From: a bacterium
GTDB taxonomy: Bacteria > Acidobacteriota > Thermoanaerobaculia > Multivoradales > J023
NCBI GenBank assembly: GCA_024226315.1
Contig: JAAELT010000631.1
Span: 1-64,000 of the forward strand
DNA length: 64,000 bases
Reading direction: 5' to 3'
The notes under the pieces are model-generated. The model had not been told where the DNA came from. It saw nothing but the letters and a program-made list of their open reading frames with translations, and did no database searches. This document shows, piece after piece, positions 1-9,000 of the stretch. Positions within the stretch are counted from its first letter, which is position 1. Each line of letters begins with the position of its first letter. A program made the translations under genes and the position numbers.

Positions 1-2
1 CA

Positions 3-2240
3 GACGCGGCCACGGTGGTGCGCCCGGCCAGCCTCCGCAACATGGCGCCGGACCACACCCTGGTGCTGGTCAACGGCAAACGCCGCCACCGTGCGGCGGT
101 CATCTACTGGCTGGGCAATGGCGTCGCAGACGGCGCTCAAGGGCCGGACATCTCGGCGATCCCGGCGATCGCCCTGCGCCAGGTCGAGGTACTGCGTGAC
201 GGCGCGTCGGCGCAGTACGGCTCCGACGCCATCGCCGGCGTGATGAACTTCCTGCTCAAGGACGCCAGCTCGGGCGGCAGCGTCGAGGTGCGCGCCGGCG
301 GCTATACCGAGGGCGGTGGCGACACCGGGTCGGTGGCCGTCAACTTCGGCCTGCCGATGGGCGAGAACGGCTTCTTCAACTTCAGCGGCGAGTTCGGCTC
401 GACCGATCCGACGGATCGCAGCGTGCAGCGTGACGACGCCGCCGGGCTGATCGCCGCGGGGAACACGGACGTCAGGGACCCCGCCCAGATCTGGGGATCG
501 CCAGAGATCGAGGACGACCTCAAGCTGTGGGCCAACTTCGGCCACGTGTTCGACAGCGGCCAGCAGTTCTACGGTCACGCCAACTACGTCAGCAAGACGG
601 TCACTGGCGGGTTCTACTTTCGTAACCCCAACACCCGTGGTGCGGTGTTCAGCGCCGACGGCGGCGATTCGCTCTTGATCGGCGACCTCAACGGCTCGGG
701 CAATTGCCCCACGGTCGCGGTCAACAACAACGTCCCGGACCCGGGGGCCCTCGCCCAGGTCTTCGCTGATCCCAACTGTTTCTCGTTCCAGGAGCTGTTC
801 CCGGGTGGCTTCACCCCGAACTTCGGCGGTGACGTCCAGGACACGGCGCTCCTCCTCGGCCTGAGAGGCACGACGGGCGGCGGGCTCAACTGGGACGCGA
901 GCGTCAGCAGCGGGTCCAGCGAAGTCGATTTCTTTATCTTCAACACGGTCAACGCGTCGCTCGGGCCAGCCACCCCGACGTCCTTCGATCCGGGTCTCTA
1001 CAAGCAGGAAGAGATCAACTTCAACTTCGACGTCTCTTACGCGATCAACGACCAGACGAACATCGCGGCCGGCGTCGAATGGCGCGACGAGAAATTCACC
1101 ATCGGCATCGGTCAGCTCGAGTCCTACGAGATCGGCCCGCTGGCGGACCAGGGCTTCAGTGCCGCGTCCAACGGTTTTCCGGGCTTCGGTCCGATCGCGG
1201 CCGGCAACTGGAGCCGCAGTAACTACGCCGTCTACGGCGACCTCGAGCGCACCAGCGCCGACGACAAGTGGACGATCGGCGCCGCCATTCGCTTCGAGGA
1301 TTTCGAAGACTTCGGCACCACCACCAACGGTAAGCTCGCCGGTCGCGTCAAGCTCAGCGATATGTGGCAGCTCCGAGGCAGCGTCTCCACCGGTTTCCGG
1401 GCGCCGACGCCGGGCCAGTCGAACGCCTTCAACGTCTCCACCGAGTTCGACCTGGTGCTGATGGACCTGGTCAACAACGGCACCATCCCGTCGTCATCCG
1501 AGGTCGCGAAGCTGCGTGGCGGCGAGCCGCTGACGGCCGAGGAGTCGACTAACATTGCGGTGGGCGCGGTGTTCCAGAACGGCCCGTTCACCCTCACCGT
1601 CGACTACTTCCAGATCGATCTCGAGGATCGTCTGGCCGTGACGCAGCTCTTCTCCCTCACGCCGGAGGAAGTCGACGATCTGATCGCCGAGGGCATCACC
1701 AGCGCCGGCAATCTGGCGAACTTCCGCTTCTTCACCAATGACTTCGACACCGAGACCTCGGGCTTCGACCTGGTCGCCACCTACGTGCCCCCGGCGATGA
1801 ACGGCAACACCACCTTCAGTTTCCTGTTCAATCTCACCGAGACCGAGGTCACGAAGTTCAACACGGCCACGCTGGACGCCACCCGCATCCGCGAGCTCCA
1901 GGAGGCCCTGCCGGAAACGCGCTTCAACCTGAGCGCCAACCACAAGTGGGACAACGGCCTGCGCGTTCTGGGTCGGGTGAGCTACTACGACGACTGGTAT
2001 GACTCCGAGGATGGGAATGTCTACAGCGGCAAGTCACTCTTGGACCTCGAGGCCGCGTATTCGATGGACAACGGTTTGACGCTCACCCTCGGCGGGCAGA
2101 ACGTGCTCGACGAGACCCCGGACGAGAATCCCGGCGCGCGCTCTGGTGTCGGCAATCTCTACAGCCAGTTCTCGCCGTTCGGTTTCAACGGTACGTTCTG
2201 GTACGCCAAGCTCGGCTACAACTTCAACTGGGGCTCGTAG
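3..2240 (+). CDS. TonB-dependent outer-membrane receptor (5' partial)
   Basis: This is the plug end and full beta-barrel of a TonB-dependent receptor, which imports ligands across the outer membrane using TonB/ExbBD energy. The reading frame is open to the left edge, so the signal peptide, TonB box and first part of the plug are missing. The plug is recognised by the motif DGASAQYGSDAIAGVMNF near the start and by the preceding LVLVNGKRRH. The remainder alternates aromatic and charged residues in the way of barrel strands, and the chain ends in a YAKLGYNFNWGS-type terminal strand. The substrate cannot be read from sequence; the plug resembles receptors common in Acidobacteriota and Bacteroidota. 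A strong intrinsic terminator follows about 40 nt after the stop. Confidence 0.93.
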   Translation, partial: DAATVVRPASLRNMAPDHTLVLVNGKRRHRAAVIYWLGNGVADGAQGPDISAIPAIALRQVEVLRDGASAQYGSDAIAGVMNFLLKDASSGGSVEVRAGGYTEGGGDTGSVAVNFGLPMGENGFFNFSGEFGSTDPTDRSVQRDDAAGLIAAGNTDVRDPAQIWGSPEIEDDLKLWANFGHVFDSGQQFYGHANYVSKTVTGGFYFRNPNTRGAVFSADGGDSLLIGDLNGSGNCPTVAVNNNVPDPGALAQVFADPNCFSFQELFPGGFTPNFGGDVQDTALLLGLRGTTGGGLNWDASVSSGSSEVDFFIFNTVNASLGPATPTSFDPGLYKQEEINFNFDVSYAINDQTNIAAGVEWRDEKFTIGIGQLESYEIGPLADQGFSAASNGFPGFGPIAAGNWSRSNYAVYGDLERTSADDKWTIGAAIRFEDFEDFGTTTNGKLAGRVKLSDMWQLRGSVSTGFRAPTPGQSNAFNVSTEFDLVLMDLVNNGTIPSSSEVAKLRGGEPLTAEESTNIAVGAVFQNGPFTLTVDYFQIDLEDRLAVTQLFSLTPEEVDDLIAEGITSAGNLANFRFFTNDFDTETSGFDLVATYVPPAMNGNTTFSFLFNLTETEVTKFNTATLDATRIRELQEALPETRFNLSANHKWDNGLRVLGRVSYYDDWYDSEDGNVYSGKSLLDLEAAYSMDNGLTLTLGGQNVLDETPDENPGARSGVGNLYSQFSPFGFNGTFWYAKLGYNFNWGS

Positions 2241-2280
2241 GTGAAGGGGTAGGGTTCTACTCCCTTCCCGAGCATGAAGG

Positions 2281-2312
2281 AGGGCGCGGCTGAGCTGCCG
2301 TGCCCTTTTCCG
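2281..2312 (+). terminator. Rho-independent terminator after the TonB receptor
   Basis: A 10-bp stem (AGGGCGCGGC, 2281-2290, with GCCGTGCCCT, 2297-2306, one G-U pair) closes a 6-nt loop and runs into a T-rich tract (TTTTCCGTTT). It lies 40 nt downstream of the receptor stop codon, so it should end that transcript. Confidence 0.8.
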
Positions 2313-2317
2313 TTTCA

Positions 2318-2497
2318 GGAGGCCCTGCCGAGAGTGTCGTCGACGTCCGGATCCAGCAGACGTTCGACGTCCCCGGCGCGGCGCACCGGATCCGGGAAGG
2401 TCGGGCCGGTGCCCTCGACGAAGCGCAGCTCGGCTCCCATGGCCTCGAGCGGCAGCAGAATGTCGGCGAACAGGATCGCCGCGTCGACGCAAAGGAT
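2318..2497 (-). pseudogene. hemE: Fragment of hemE (uroporphyrinogen decarboxylase)
   Basis: About 60 codons on the minus strand read like an internal segment of uroporphyrinogen decarboxylase, the haem-pathway enzyme that converts uroporphyrinogen III to coproporphyrinogen III. The diagnostic stretch is DAAILFADILLPLEAMG, matching the HemE motif around the conserved FSDIL, followed by an FVEG-GP segment, a P-V-R stretch and a D-P-x-x-D region, in family order. The catalytic N-terminus and the whole C-terminal barrel are absent. The upstream side runs into the oppositely oriented FHA gene and the downstream side stops just before the receptor terminator. It cannot make an enzyme, so it is a relic; a functional copy presumably lies elsewhere. 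Confidence 0.65.
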
Positions 2498-2527
2498 CTC
2501 CGGCGTGTGCGATAGGATTCGATCGTT

Positions 2528-4321
2528 ATGTACCGGTTGGTCGCCTATGCTCAGAACGGTGTGCAGCGCTTCGCCGTCGATCGCAGCGAGATGCTGATCG
2601 GCAGCGGGGAGGAGTGCGATATCCGTCTGCCCTATGCCGGCGTCGGGCGGGAACACGCGCGCCTGCGCTCGGGTGCCGACGAGGTTTGGATCGAAGATCT
2701 CGGCAGCCGCAAAGGAGTGGTGATCGAGGGCCAGCGCGTGCGCCAGGCCAAGCTCGAGGAAGTGCGCGAGATCCGCCTCGGCTCGATCGCGCTGGTGCTC
2801 GAGAACGTGGTCCAGGAGCGGCAGAGCGGAGACGATGGCTCGGGCGAAGACGAGCCGCCGGCCGAGCCGATGATGGACGCCCCCCGAATGCTCGACCACC
2901 TGGCCGGGATCTCTCAATGGGTTCTCGCCGACTCTTCCAGTTCCACGACTCTGGAATCGCTGGTGATCGCGCTGCTGAGTGATTTCGGGGGCGGCGTGCT
3001 CTTCCTGTTCCAGGGCGAAGCCGAGAAGCGTGGCATCAAGTTCGTGGTGGCGACCGACGAGCGCTGGCTGGGCTCGGGCGACGAGATCCTGCAGCAGGCC
3101 AAGGGGCGGGAGCAGTCACCGGACCCGTCAGAGGTCGTGGCCATTCCCGAGGGCGAGTTGGCGGGAGAGGCGGCGTGGCTCGCATGTCGCACCTTCAATG
3201 CTCTCGATCGTCCTTATCTGTTGGTCATGGCTCTGCCGCGCTTCCGCCCCCGGGAGTGGTCGCCGTTGTCGGCCTTGCGCACCCTCGGTGATCAGCTGAT
3301 TCTCGGCCTGGTCCACCACGTGGGACAGTTCGAGCCGATCCTGTTCGGGCGCCGCGAACAGGCAGGTTTGACTCTGGCCCCGGGCCTGATCGCCGGCGAG
3401 TCACAGGCAATGAAGCAGACTCTCTCCCGGTTGCGAGCGGCGATCGACCCACCGGTGCACATTCTGCTGCGCGGCGAGCCCGGAGTCTCGAAGGAGCTGT
3501 TGGCGCATTCGTTGCACCTCTCCAGCTCGCGCCGGGACGAGGCTTTCGTCACAGCCTCCTGCGGCGGCGCCAAGCCCAATCAGATCGAGGCCGATCTGTT
3601 CGGAGCGGAGATTCCCGGAAAGAGCGCGCCGTTGATGCGCGAGGGAAAGTTGCTGCTGGCTGACGGTGGCACCCTCTATCTCGAAGACGTCGAGCAAATG
3701 CCGCTCCACCTTCAGGACCGGATGGTGCGATTCATCCGCTCCGGCGAGGTCGAGCCGACCGAGAGCCTGAAGTCGACCCGCGTCGACGTGCGCCTGATCG
3801 CCGCCAGCCGCGGCCCGCTCGAGATCCAGGTGGCGCGTGACCGGTTTCGGATCGATCTCGCCTACCGGTTGTCGCAGTACGCGGTCGACGTCCCGGCACT
3901 GCGGGAGCGCCGCGAGGATCTGCCGTTGTTGATCCAGGCCGCGGTCAACCGCTGCTGCCATCAGACATCGAAGCGTATTCAGGGCATCACGGTCAAAGCC
4001 ATGGAGGCGCTGGCGGTCTACGACTACCCGGGCAACCTACCGGAGCTCGAGAACATCGTGCGACGCCTGGTCTATCTGTGCCCCTCGGGCCAACCGATCG
4101 ACGATTCGATGTTGCCCGAGGAGGTACGATTGGGAAAGATCAAGGGCCTGCGGCCGGAGACCACCGCCGAGCTGAATCTCGAGAGGCTGGTGTCGGATTG
4201 TGAGCGAGCCGCCATCCGTGAGGCCTTGCACCGTTCGAACGGCAACAAGTCGGCGGCCGCGCGTCAGCTCGGACTATCGCGCAACGGCCTGGCGATGAAG
4301 ATGAACCGGCTCGGGTTGTAG
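2528..4321 (+). CDS. FHA domain-AAA+ (sigma54-activator-like)-Fis HTH regulator
   Basis: A 597-aa cytoplasmic transcription regulator. Residues 1-95 form a forkhead-associated domain (GSGEECDIRLP and GREHARL motifs) that should bind phosphothreonine. Residues about 125-270 resemble a GAF-type sensor. Residues about 285-520 are the AAA+ domain of enhancer-binding proteins, and the last 45 residues are a Fis-type helix-turn-helix (NKSAAARQLGLSRNGL). The ATPase is unusual. Walker A is GEPGVSKE (K322) instead of GETGTGKE. The GAFTGA loop that touches sigma54 is not recognisable (LFGAEIPGKSAP follows directly). Walker B reads LYLED (386-387) rather than LFLDE. This suggests a family member that has left sigma54 control or lost remodelling activity. 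It lies 33 nt upstream of hutU on the same strand. Confidence 0.88.
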   Translation: MYRLVAYAQNGVQRFAVDRSEMLIGSGEECDIRLPYAGVGREHARLRSGADEVWIEDLGSRKGVVIEGQRVRQAKLEEVREIRLGSIALVLENVVQERQSGDDGSGEDEPPAEPMMDAPRMLDHLAGISQWVLADSSSSTTLESLVIALLSDFGGGVLFLFQGEAEKRGIKFVVATDERWLGSGDEILQQAKGREQSPDPSEVVAIPEGELAGEAAWLACRTFNALDRPYLLVMALPRFRPREWSPLSALRTLGDQLILGLVHHVGQFEPILFGRREQAGLTLAPGLIAGESQAMKQTLSRLRAAIDPPVHILLRGEPGVSKELLAHSLHLSSSRRDEAFVTASCGGAKPNQIEADLFGAEIPGKSAPLMREGKLLLADGGTLYLEDVEQMPLHLQDRMVRFIRSGEVEPTESLKSTRVDVRLIAASRGPLEIQVARDRFRIDLAYRLSQYAVDVPALRERREDLPLLIQAAVNRCCHQTSKRIQGITVKAMEALAVYDYPGNLPELENIVRRLVYLCPSGQPIDDSMLPEEVRLGKIKGLRPETTAELNLERLVSDCERAAIREALHRSNGNKSAAARQLGLSRNGLAMKMNRLGL

Positions 4322-4354
4322 GGTGCCGCGAAGCACCGCCACTGGAGATTCACG

Positions 4355-6052
4355 ATGACTACTCAAACGCTAGATCCCAAGGTCGATGCCTCGACCACCG
4401 GCGAACGGGTCGTGCGCGCGCCGCGCGGTCTCGAGATCAGTTGCCGCGGCTGGCAGCAGGAGGCGGCGCTGCGCATGCTGATGAACAACCTCGACCCGGA
4501 GGTCGCCGAGCGCCCCGGTGAGCTGGTGGTCTACGGCGGCACGGGCAAGGCGGCGCGTGACTGGCAATGCTTCGACGCGATCGTGGACGCGCTGCGTCGG
4601 CTCGGGAACGACGAGACCCTGCTGGTCCAATCGGGCAAGCCGATCGCCGTTTTCCGTACCCACGCCGGCGCACCGCGAGTGCTGATCGCAAACTCCCTGC
4701 TGGTGCCGCGGTGGGCGACGGCCGACGAGTTCCGCCGCCTCGAGGGGTTGGGATTGACGATGTACGGCCAGATGACTGCGGGGTCGTGGATCTACATTGG
4801 TACACAGGGCATTCTCCAGGGGACCTACGAAACCCTCGCCGAGTGCGCCCGCCAACACTTCGGCGGCAGCCTCGCTGGTACGCTTACCGTCACCGCGGGC
4901 CTCGGCGGCATGGGCGGCGCGCAACCCCTGGCGGTGACCATGAACGGCGGCGCCTGTCTAGTGGCCGAGATCGACCGCAGCAGGATCGATCGGCGCCTGG
5001 AGACCCGCTACCTCGACATGGTGGCGGCAGACCTGCCTTCGGCGGTCGAGCGTGCGCTGGCTGCCCGAGAAGCGCGGGAGGCGCTGTCGGTCGGCGTCGA
5101 GGCCAATGCCGTCGACCTGCTCGAGTACCTGGTGGCTCGAGAGATCACCCCCGACGCCCTGACCGACCAGACCTCGGCACATGACGCTCTCGTCGGCTAT
5201 GTGCCTCATGGCATCGAATTCGGCGAAGCTCTGGAGATGCGGGCGGCGGACCCGGAGTGCTACATCGAGCGCTCGATGTCCTCGATGGCGGCTCATGTAC
5301 GCGCCATGCTGGAGCTGAAGCGTCGCGGCGCGGTGACCTTCGACTATGGCAACAACCTGCGCGGCCAGGCGCTCGAGACCGGGGTGGAAGACGCCTTCGA
5401 GATCGGCGGCTTCGTGCCGCTGTTCATTCGGCCGCTGTTCTGCGACGGTAAGGGGCCGTTCCGCTGGGCCGTGCTGTCCGGCGACGAGGCCGACCTGGCA
5501 GCCACCGACGAGGCGATCCTCGAGACCTTCCCCGAAGACGAGGCGCTGTGTCGTTGGATTCGCCTGGCTCGTGAGCAGGTGGCCTTTCAAGGCTTGCCGG
5601 CGCGCATCTGTTGGTTGGGTTATGGTGAGCGGGCGCGGGCAGGCCGGGTGTTCAACGAGCTGGTGGCGTCCGGCCGGGTCAAGGCGCCGATCGTCATCGG
5701 CCGCGATCATCTGGATTGTGGCTCGGTCGCTTCTCCCAACCGCGAGACCGAGGGCATGCGCGACGGCTCCGACGCGATCGGCGACTGGCCGATTCTGAAC
5801 GCCCTGCTCAACGCCGTGAACGGTGCTACCTGGGTGTCGGTCCATCACGGCGGCGGCGTCGGCATCGGGTACTCGCTGCACGCCGGCATGGTGGTGGTGG
5901 CTGACGGCACGCCGGAGGCCGCCGAGAGGCTCGAGCGCGTCCTCACCGGCGATCCCGGAACCGGTGTCGTGCGCCACGCCGACGCCGGCTACGATCGGGC
6001 GATCGACTTTGCCCGGCGTCACCGTCTCGACGTTCCCATGCTCGATCGCTAG
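4355..6052 (+). CDS. hutU: Urocanate hydratase
   Basis: Urocanase, the second enzyme of histidine degradation, adds water to urocanate to give imidazolone propionate using tightly bound NAD+. The 565-aa length is normal for the family. Conserved blocks are obvious: YGGTGKAARDW near the N-terminus, the NAD-binding GLGGMGGAQPLAVTMNGG, RICWLGYGER and the C-terminal RDHLDCGSVASPN with VHHGGGVGIGYS. The start ATG has a GGAG ribosome site 6-10 nt upstream. No hutH, hutI or hutG is adjacent, so the pathway is scattered. The gene is followed without a gap by a histidine kinase. Confidence 0.97.
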   Translation: MTTQTLDPKVDASTTGERVVRAPRGLEISCRGWQQEAALRMLMNNLDPEVAERPGELVVYGGTGKAARDWQCFDAIVDALRRLGNDETLLVQSGKPIAVFRTHAGAPRVLIANSLLVPRWATADEFRRLEGLGLTMYGQMTAGSWIYIGTQGILQGTYETLAECARQHFGGSLAGTLTVTAGLGGMGGAQPLAVTMNGGACLVAEIDRSRIDRRLETRYLDMVAADLPSAVERALAAREAREALSVGVEANAVDLLEYLVAREITPDALTDQTSAHDALVGYVPHGIEFGEALEMRAADPECYIERSMSSMAAHVRAMLELKRRGAVTFDYGNNLRGQALETGVEDAFEIGGFVPLFIRPLFCDGKGPFRWAVLSGDEADLAATDEAILETFPEDEALCRWIRLAREQVAFQGLPARICWLGYGERARAGRVFNELVASGRVKAPIVIGRDHLDCGSVASPNRETEGMRDGSDAIGDWPILNALLNAVNGATWVSVHHGGGVGIGYSLHAGMVVVADGTPEAAERLERVLTGDPGTGVVRHADAGYDRAIDFARRHRLDVPMLDR

Positions 6053-6073
6053 GTGGTCCAGGAGTCCATTGCC

Positions 6074-9000
6074 ATGCGCGGCAGGCTTCTGGCCGGACGG
6101 GTTCGGCCGGCTTTCGAAACCGCGGTCCTACTGGCCAGCGTCGTCGCGCTCCTGCTGCCCATCCAGGCGGCACTGGCGGCTCTGGCGGCACTGATCCTGT
6201 TATGGATTGCCGCCCGGCCGCCGAGGCAGGAGCGGGTCTTCGTGAGCGCGGCCCTGACCCTCGCGGGCGGACTGATCTTCGCGTCGATCCTGGCTGGGCG
6301 ACCGGTAGAGCTGTCGGACGAGAAGTGGAGCACCGCTGTCCGCTCCAATTATCTGGAGTTATGGGGCGACCTGCGAGCCGCTGCTCAGCAGACAGCCGGG
6401 AGTTTCGAGCAGCCGCCCGATCGAAGCAGCGACCACCGCGCCGAGTTCGGGACGCTGGAAGCCTTTGCCGCGGCGGCCGAGGCTGGGACTACGTTGTTGT
6501 TGATCTCACCCGAGGGCCGGACTGAGGCCTGGGCAGGGCAGGGACTTCTGCACGATTTCTCCTGGTCGGCGTCGCCCGAATCCGGATTCGCCTACCAGCG
6601 GGGCTACACAGCGGTGACCTTGTTCGCTGTGGAACCGCTATCCGCCGACCGGCGGCCATGGTGGGTGGTAGCCGGCCGAAGCCTGCCGACCGATCGTCTA
6701 CCCTTCGAGATCGCGGCCAGGCTTGGTGGCGAGCAGTTGCGGTGGACGGTCGGGCCTCATGACGCGCCGGAGATAGCTGGTACGTGGCGCCTGGATTTTG
6801 GCGACGGCCTCCCTTCGATCTTCCTATCGCGGTCGAATGCGGACGGAGACCGGCCGCGCGCCCCGGCTCGGCTTCTTTACCGGCTCGGGGTCGGTCTGCT
6901 CGGCCTGACCCTGCTGGCGCTGGCGCTGCTGCGCACCGCTGGCGATCGACTACTGCCCGAGGGGTCTGGCAGGTTCGGCCCGCATCCCCCGGGCCTTCCT
7001 CTGCTGACCGTGGCAGGAACCGTCGCGCTGGGTGTGGCGGCGCAGTTTCAACGCCCTCTGACAGTGGCACTCGCCCTGGCGATGGGGCTCGCCACCTGGG
7101 GGCTGATGCGACCGAGACGGTTCCGCGCCCGGCTGGGCGCCAACGAGCTTCTGGGCGGCTCTTTTTTGGTCGGACTGGCGGTGGCCGCTTATTCCTATCA
7201 GCGTTGGACCGGTCCTGAGGACCTGGCAGGGAGCTTCGTGGGCAGTGCCGATTCATTCGCGCTGTGTCTGGTCTGGTGCCTGGCGGCCCTCGGCTTGTTG
7301 ACGCTCGCGGCCCCGAGGGGCGGTGTATCGCCGGGCGACCGCTGGGCCTGGTGGGCAGCGCTGCTGTTGATGGCTGGCGGAGCGGCGTGCGATCTGCCTT
7401 GGTTGGCGGTGCCGCTGCTCGCGTTCGCCGGCGCCGCGATCGTCCGTTGGCTCGCGGGTCTCGAGCTTTCCGAGCGGCCGGCGGCTCTCGCCGGGTTGCT
7501 GGTCCTCGCTTCCCTGGCGGGCAGCGTCAGTTGGGAGATCGCCTATCGCGAGGTATTTCGTGAGTCGCTGGCCGAGGACTTCCTGCCCCTGCTGGAGCCG
7601 CCGAGCTCGGAGGAGCTGAACGATCTGCATGTGGAGATCTTCGACCACTTCGAAAACCTCGATATCGATCGGCTGCGAGCGCCGCTCGCCGGTTCGGTCG
7701 ATTCGCGGGATCTGGCTTTCGTGCTGTGGCGGGATTCGCCACTGCCGCGGCGCGACGCCCTGTCCGCCCTGGCCGTTGAAACCAGCCGGGGAGAGCGATC
7801 GACGTTTTCCTTCGGCCTGTCGTTGAACGACGATTTGAAGCTCGAGCTGCCTCCGGATCAGTGGAACGTGCCGCCTGTGCCGGCCTGGAACGAATCGCTG
7901 ATCTTCGGCAGGGTGGCGATTCGGCTTGACGGGATCGTGTGGGGATCGGTGAGCTTCTGGTTCCTACCCCGGCCCGGGTTTCGTCTCGAGGTCGACGAGA
8001 TCGGCGAGCTGGACGAGGCGCTGCTGCGCGGCGGCGTGCACGATCGCGTTTTGGACGGGCTGCCGCGGGGGGTGCACTACGGTCTGTACGACTCGACCGG
8101 GCGCGCGATCAGCAGCCCCTGGGAGGAGTCACCGCCGGTCGATCTGTCGCTTCTCGACGCGAGCTCGGATGTCGATTCGATGGAGACACCTATCGGCCGT
8201 GCCTGGGTCTGGCGCCGCGATGCCGCGGACGGTGTTGAGATTCTCTACCTGCCCCGTCTCACGCCGCGTGCGGGCCTGGAGCGGGTCGGGATCCATGCAC
8301 TGGGATCTCTCGCTTGGATCACCGCCATCGCCCTGGTGGCCCTGGGCCTGGCGCTTCCCAGAAAGGCGCTGAAGGATCTGTTCGAGCGGACGGTCCGTTC
8401 TTATTCCAAGAGGATGATTCTGGTCTATGCGCTGCTGCTCCTGGTGCCGCTGGTAGCGCTCAACCTGGTCCTGATGCAGAGCTTCGCGGATCGGCAGCGG
8501 CAGGAGCAGCGGACACAGGCGCAGAGTGCCCTCGCCTCCGGGCGTCTGATGCTCGTCAGCTACCTGCAGGGCCTGGAGCTCGGTTTCGACCTCCACACGA
8601 AAGTGAATCGCGAGCTGCTGGAGGGGATCGCGAGCGTCGTCGAGCATCCGGTCAACGTCTACTGGGGGAGCCGGTTCTTTGCCTCCAGTCAACAGGAGCT
8701 CTTCACCGCCGGCCTGCTGCCCAGACGGATTCCGGGAGAGATCTACTCGCGGCTTGCTCTCAGCGACTACAAGATGGGCTTTCGCCAGAATCGTGGCGAG
8801 CCGGAGTACCTGGAGCTCTATGCACCGCTGAATCTCGAAGGCATCGACCTGTTCCTGTCGGTGCCGGTGCTGGAGCAAGAGCGGGACGTCGCTCGCGAGC
8901 TGGCGGCGTTGCGCCGCAGGGCTGTGCTGGTGACCTCGGCCCTGGTGTTGCTGCTGGTAGCGGTCGGCAGCCGCCTGGCGCGCGGCTTCACCAATCCGAT

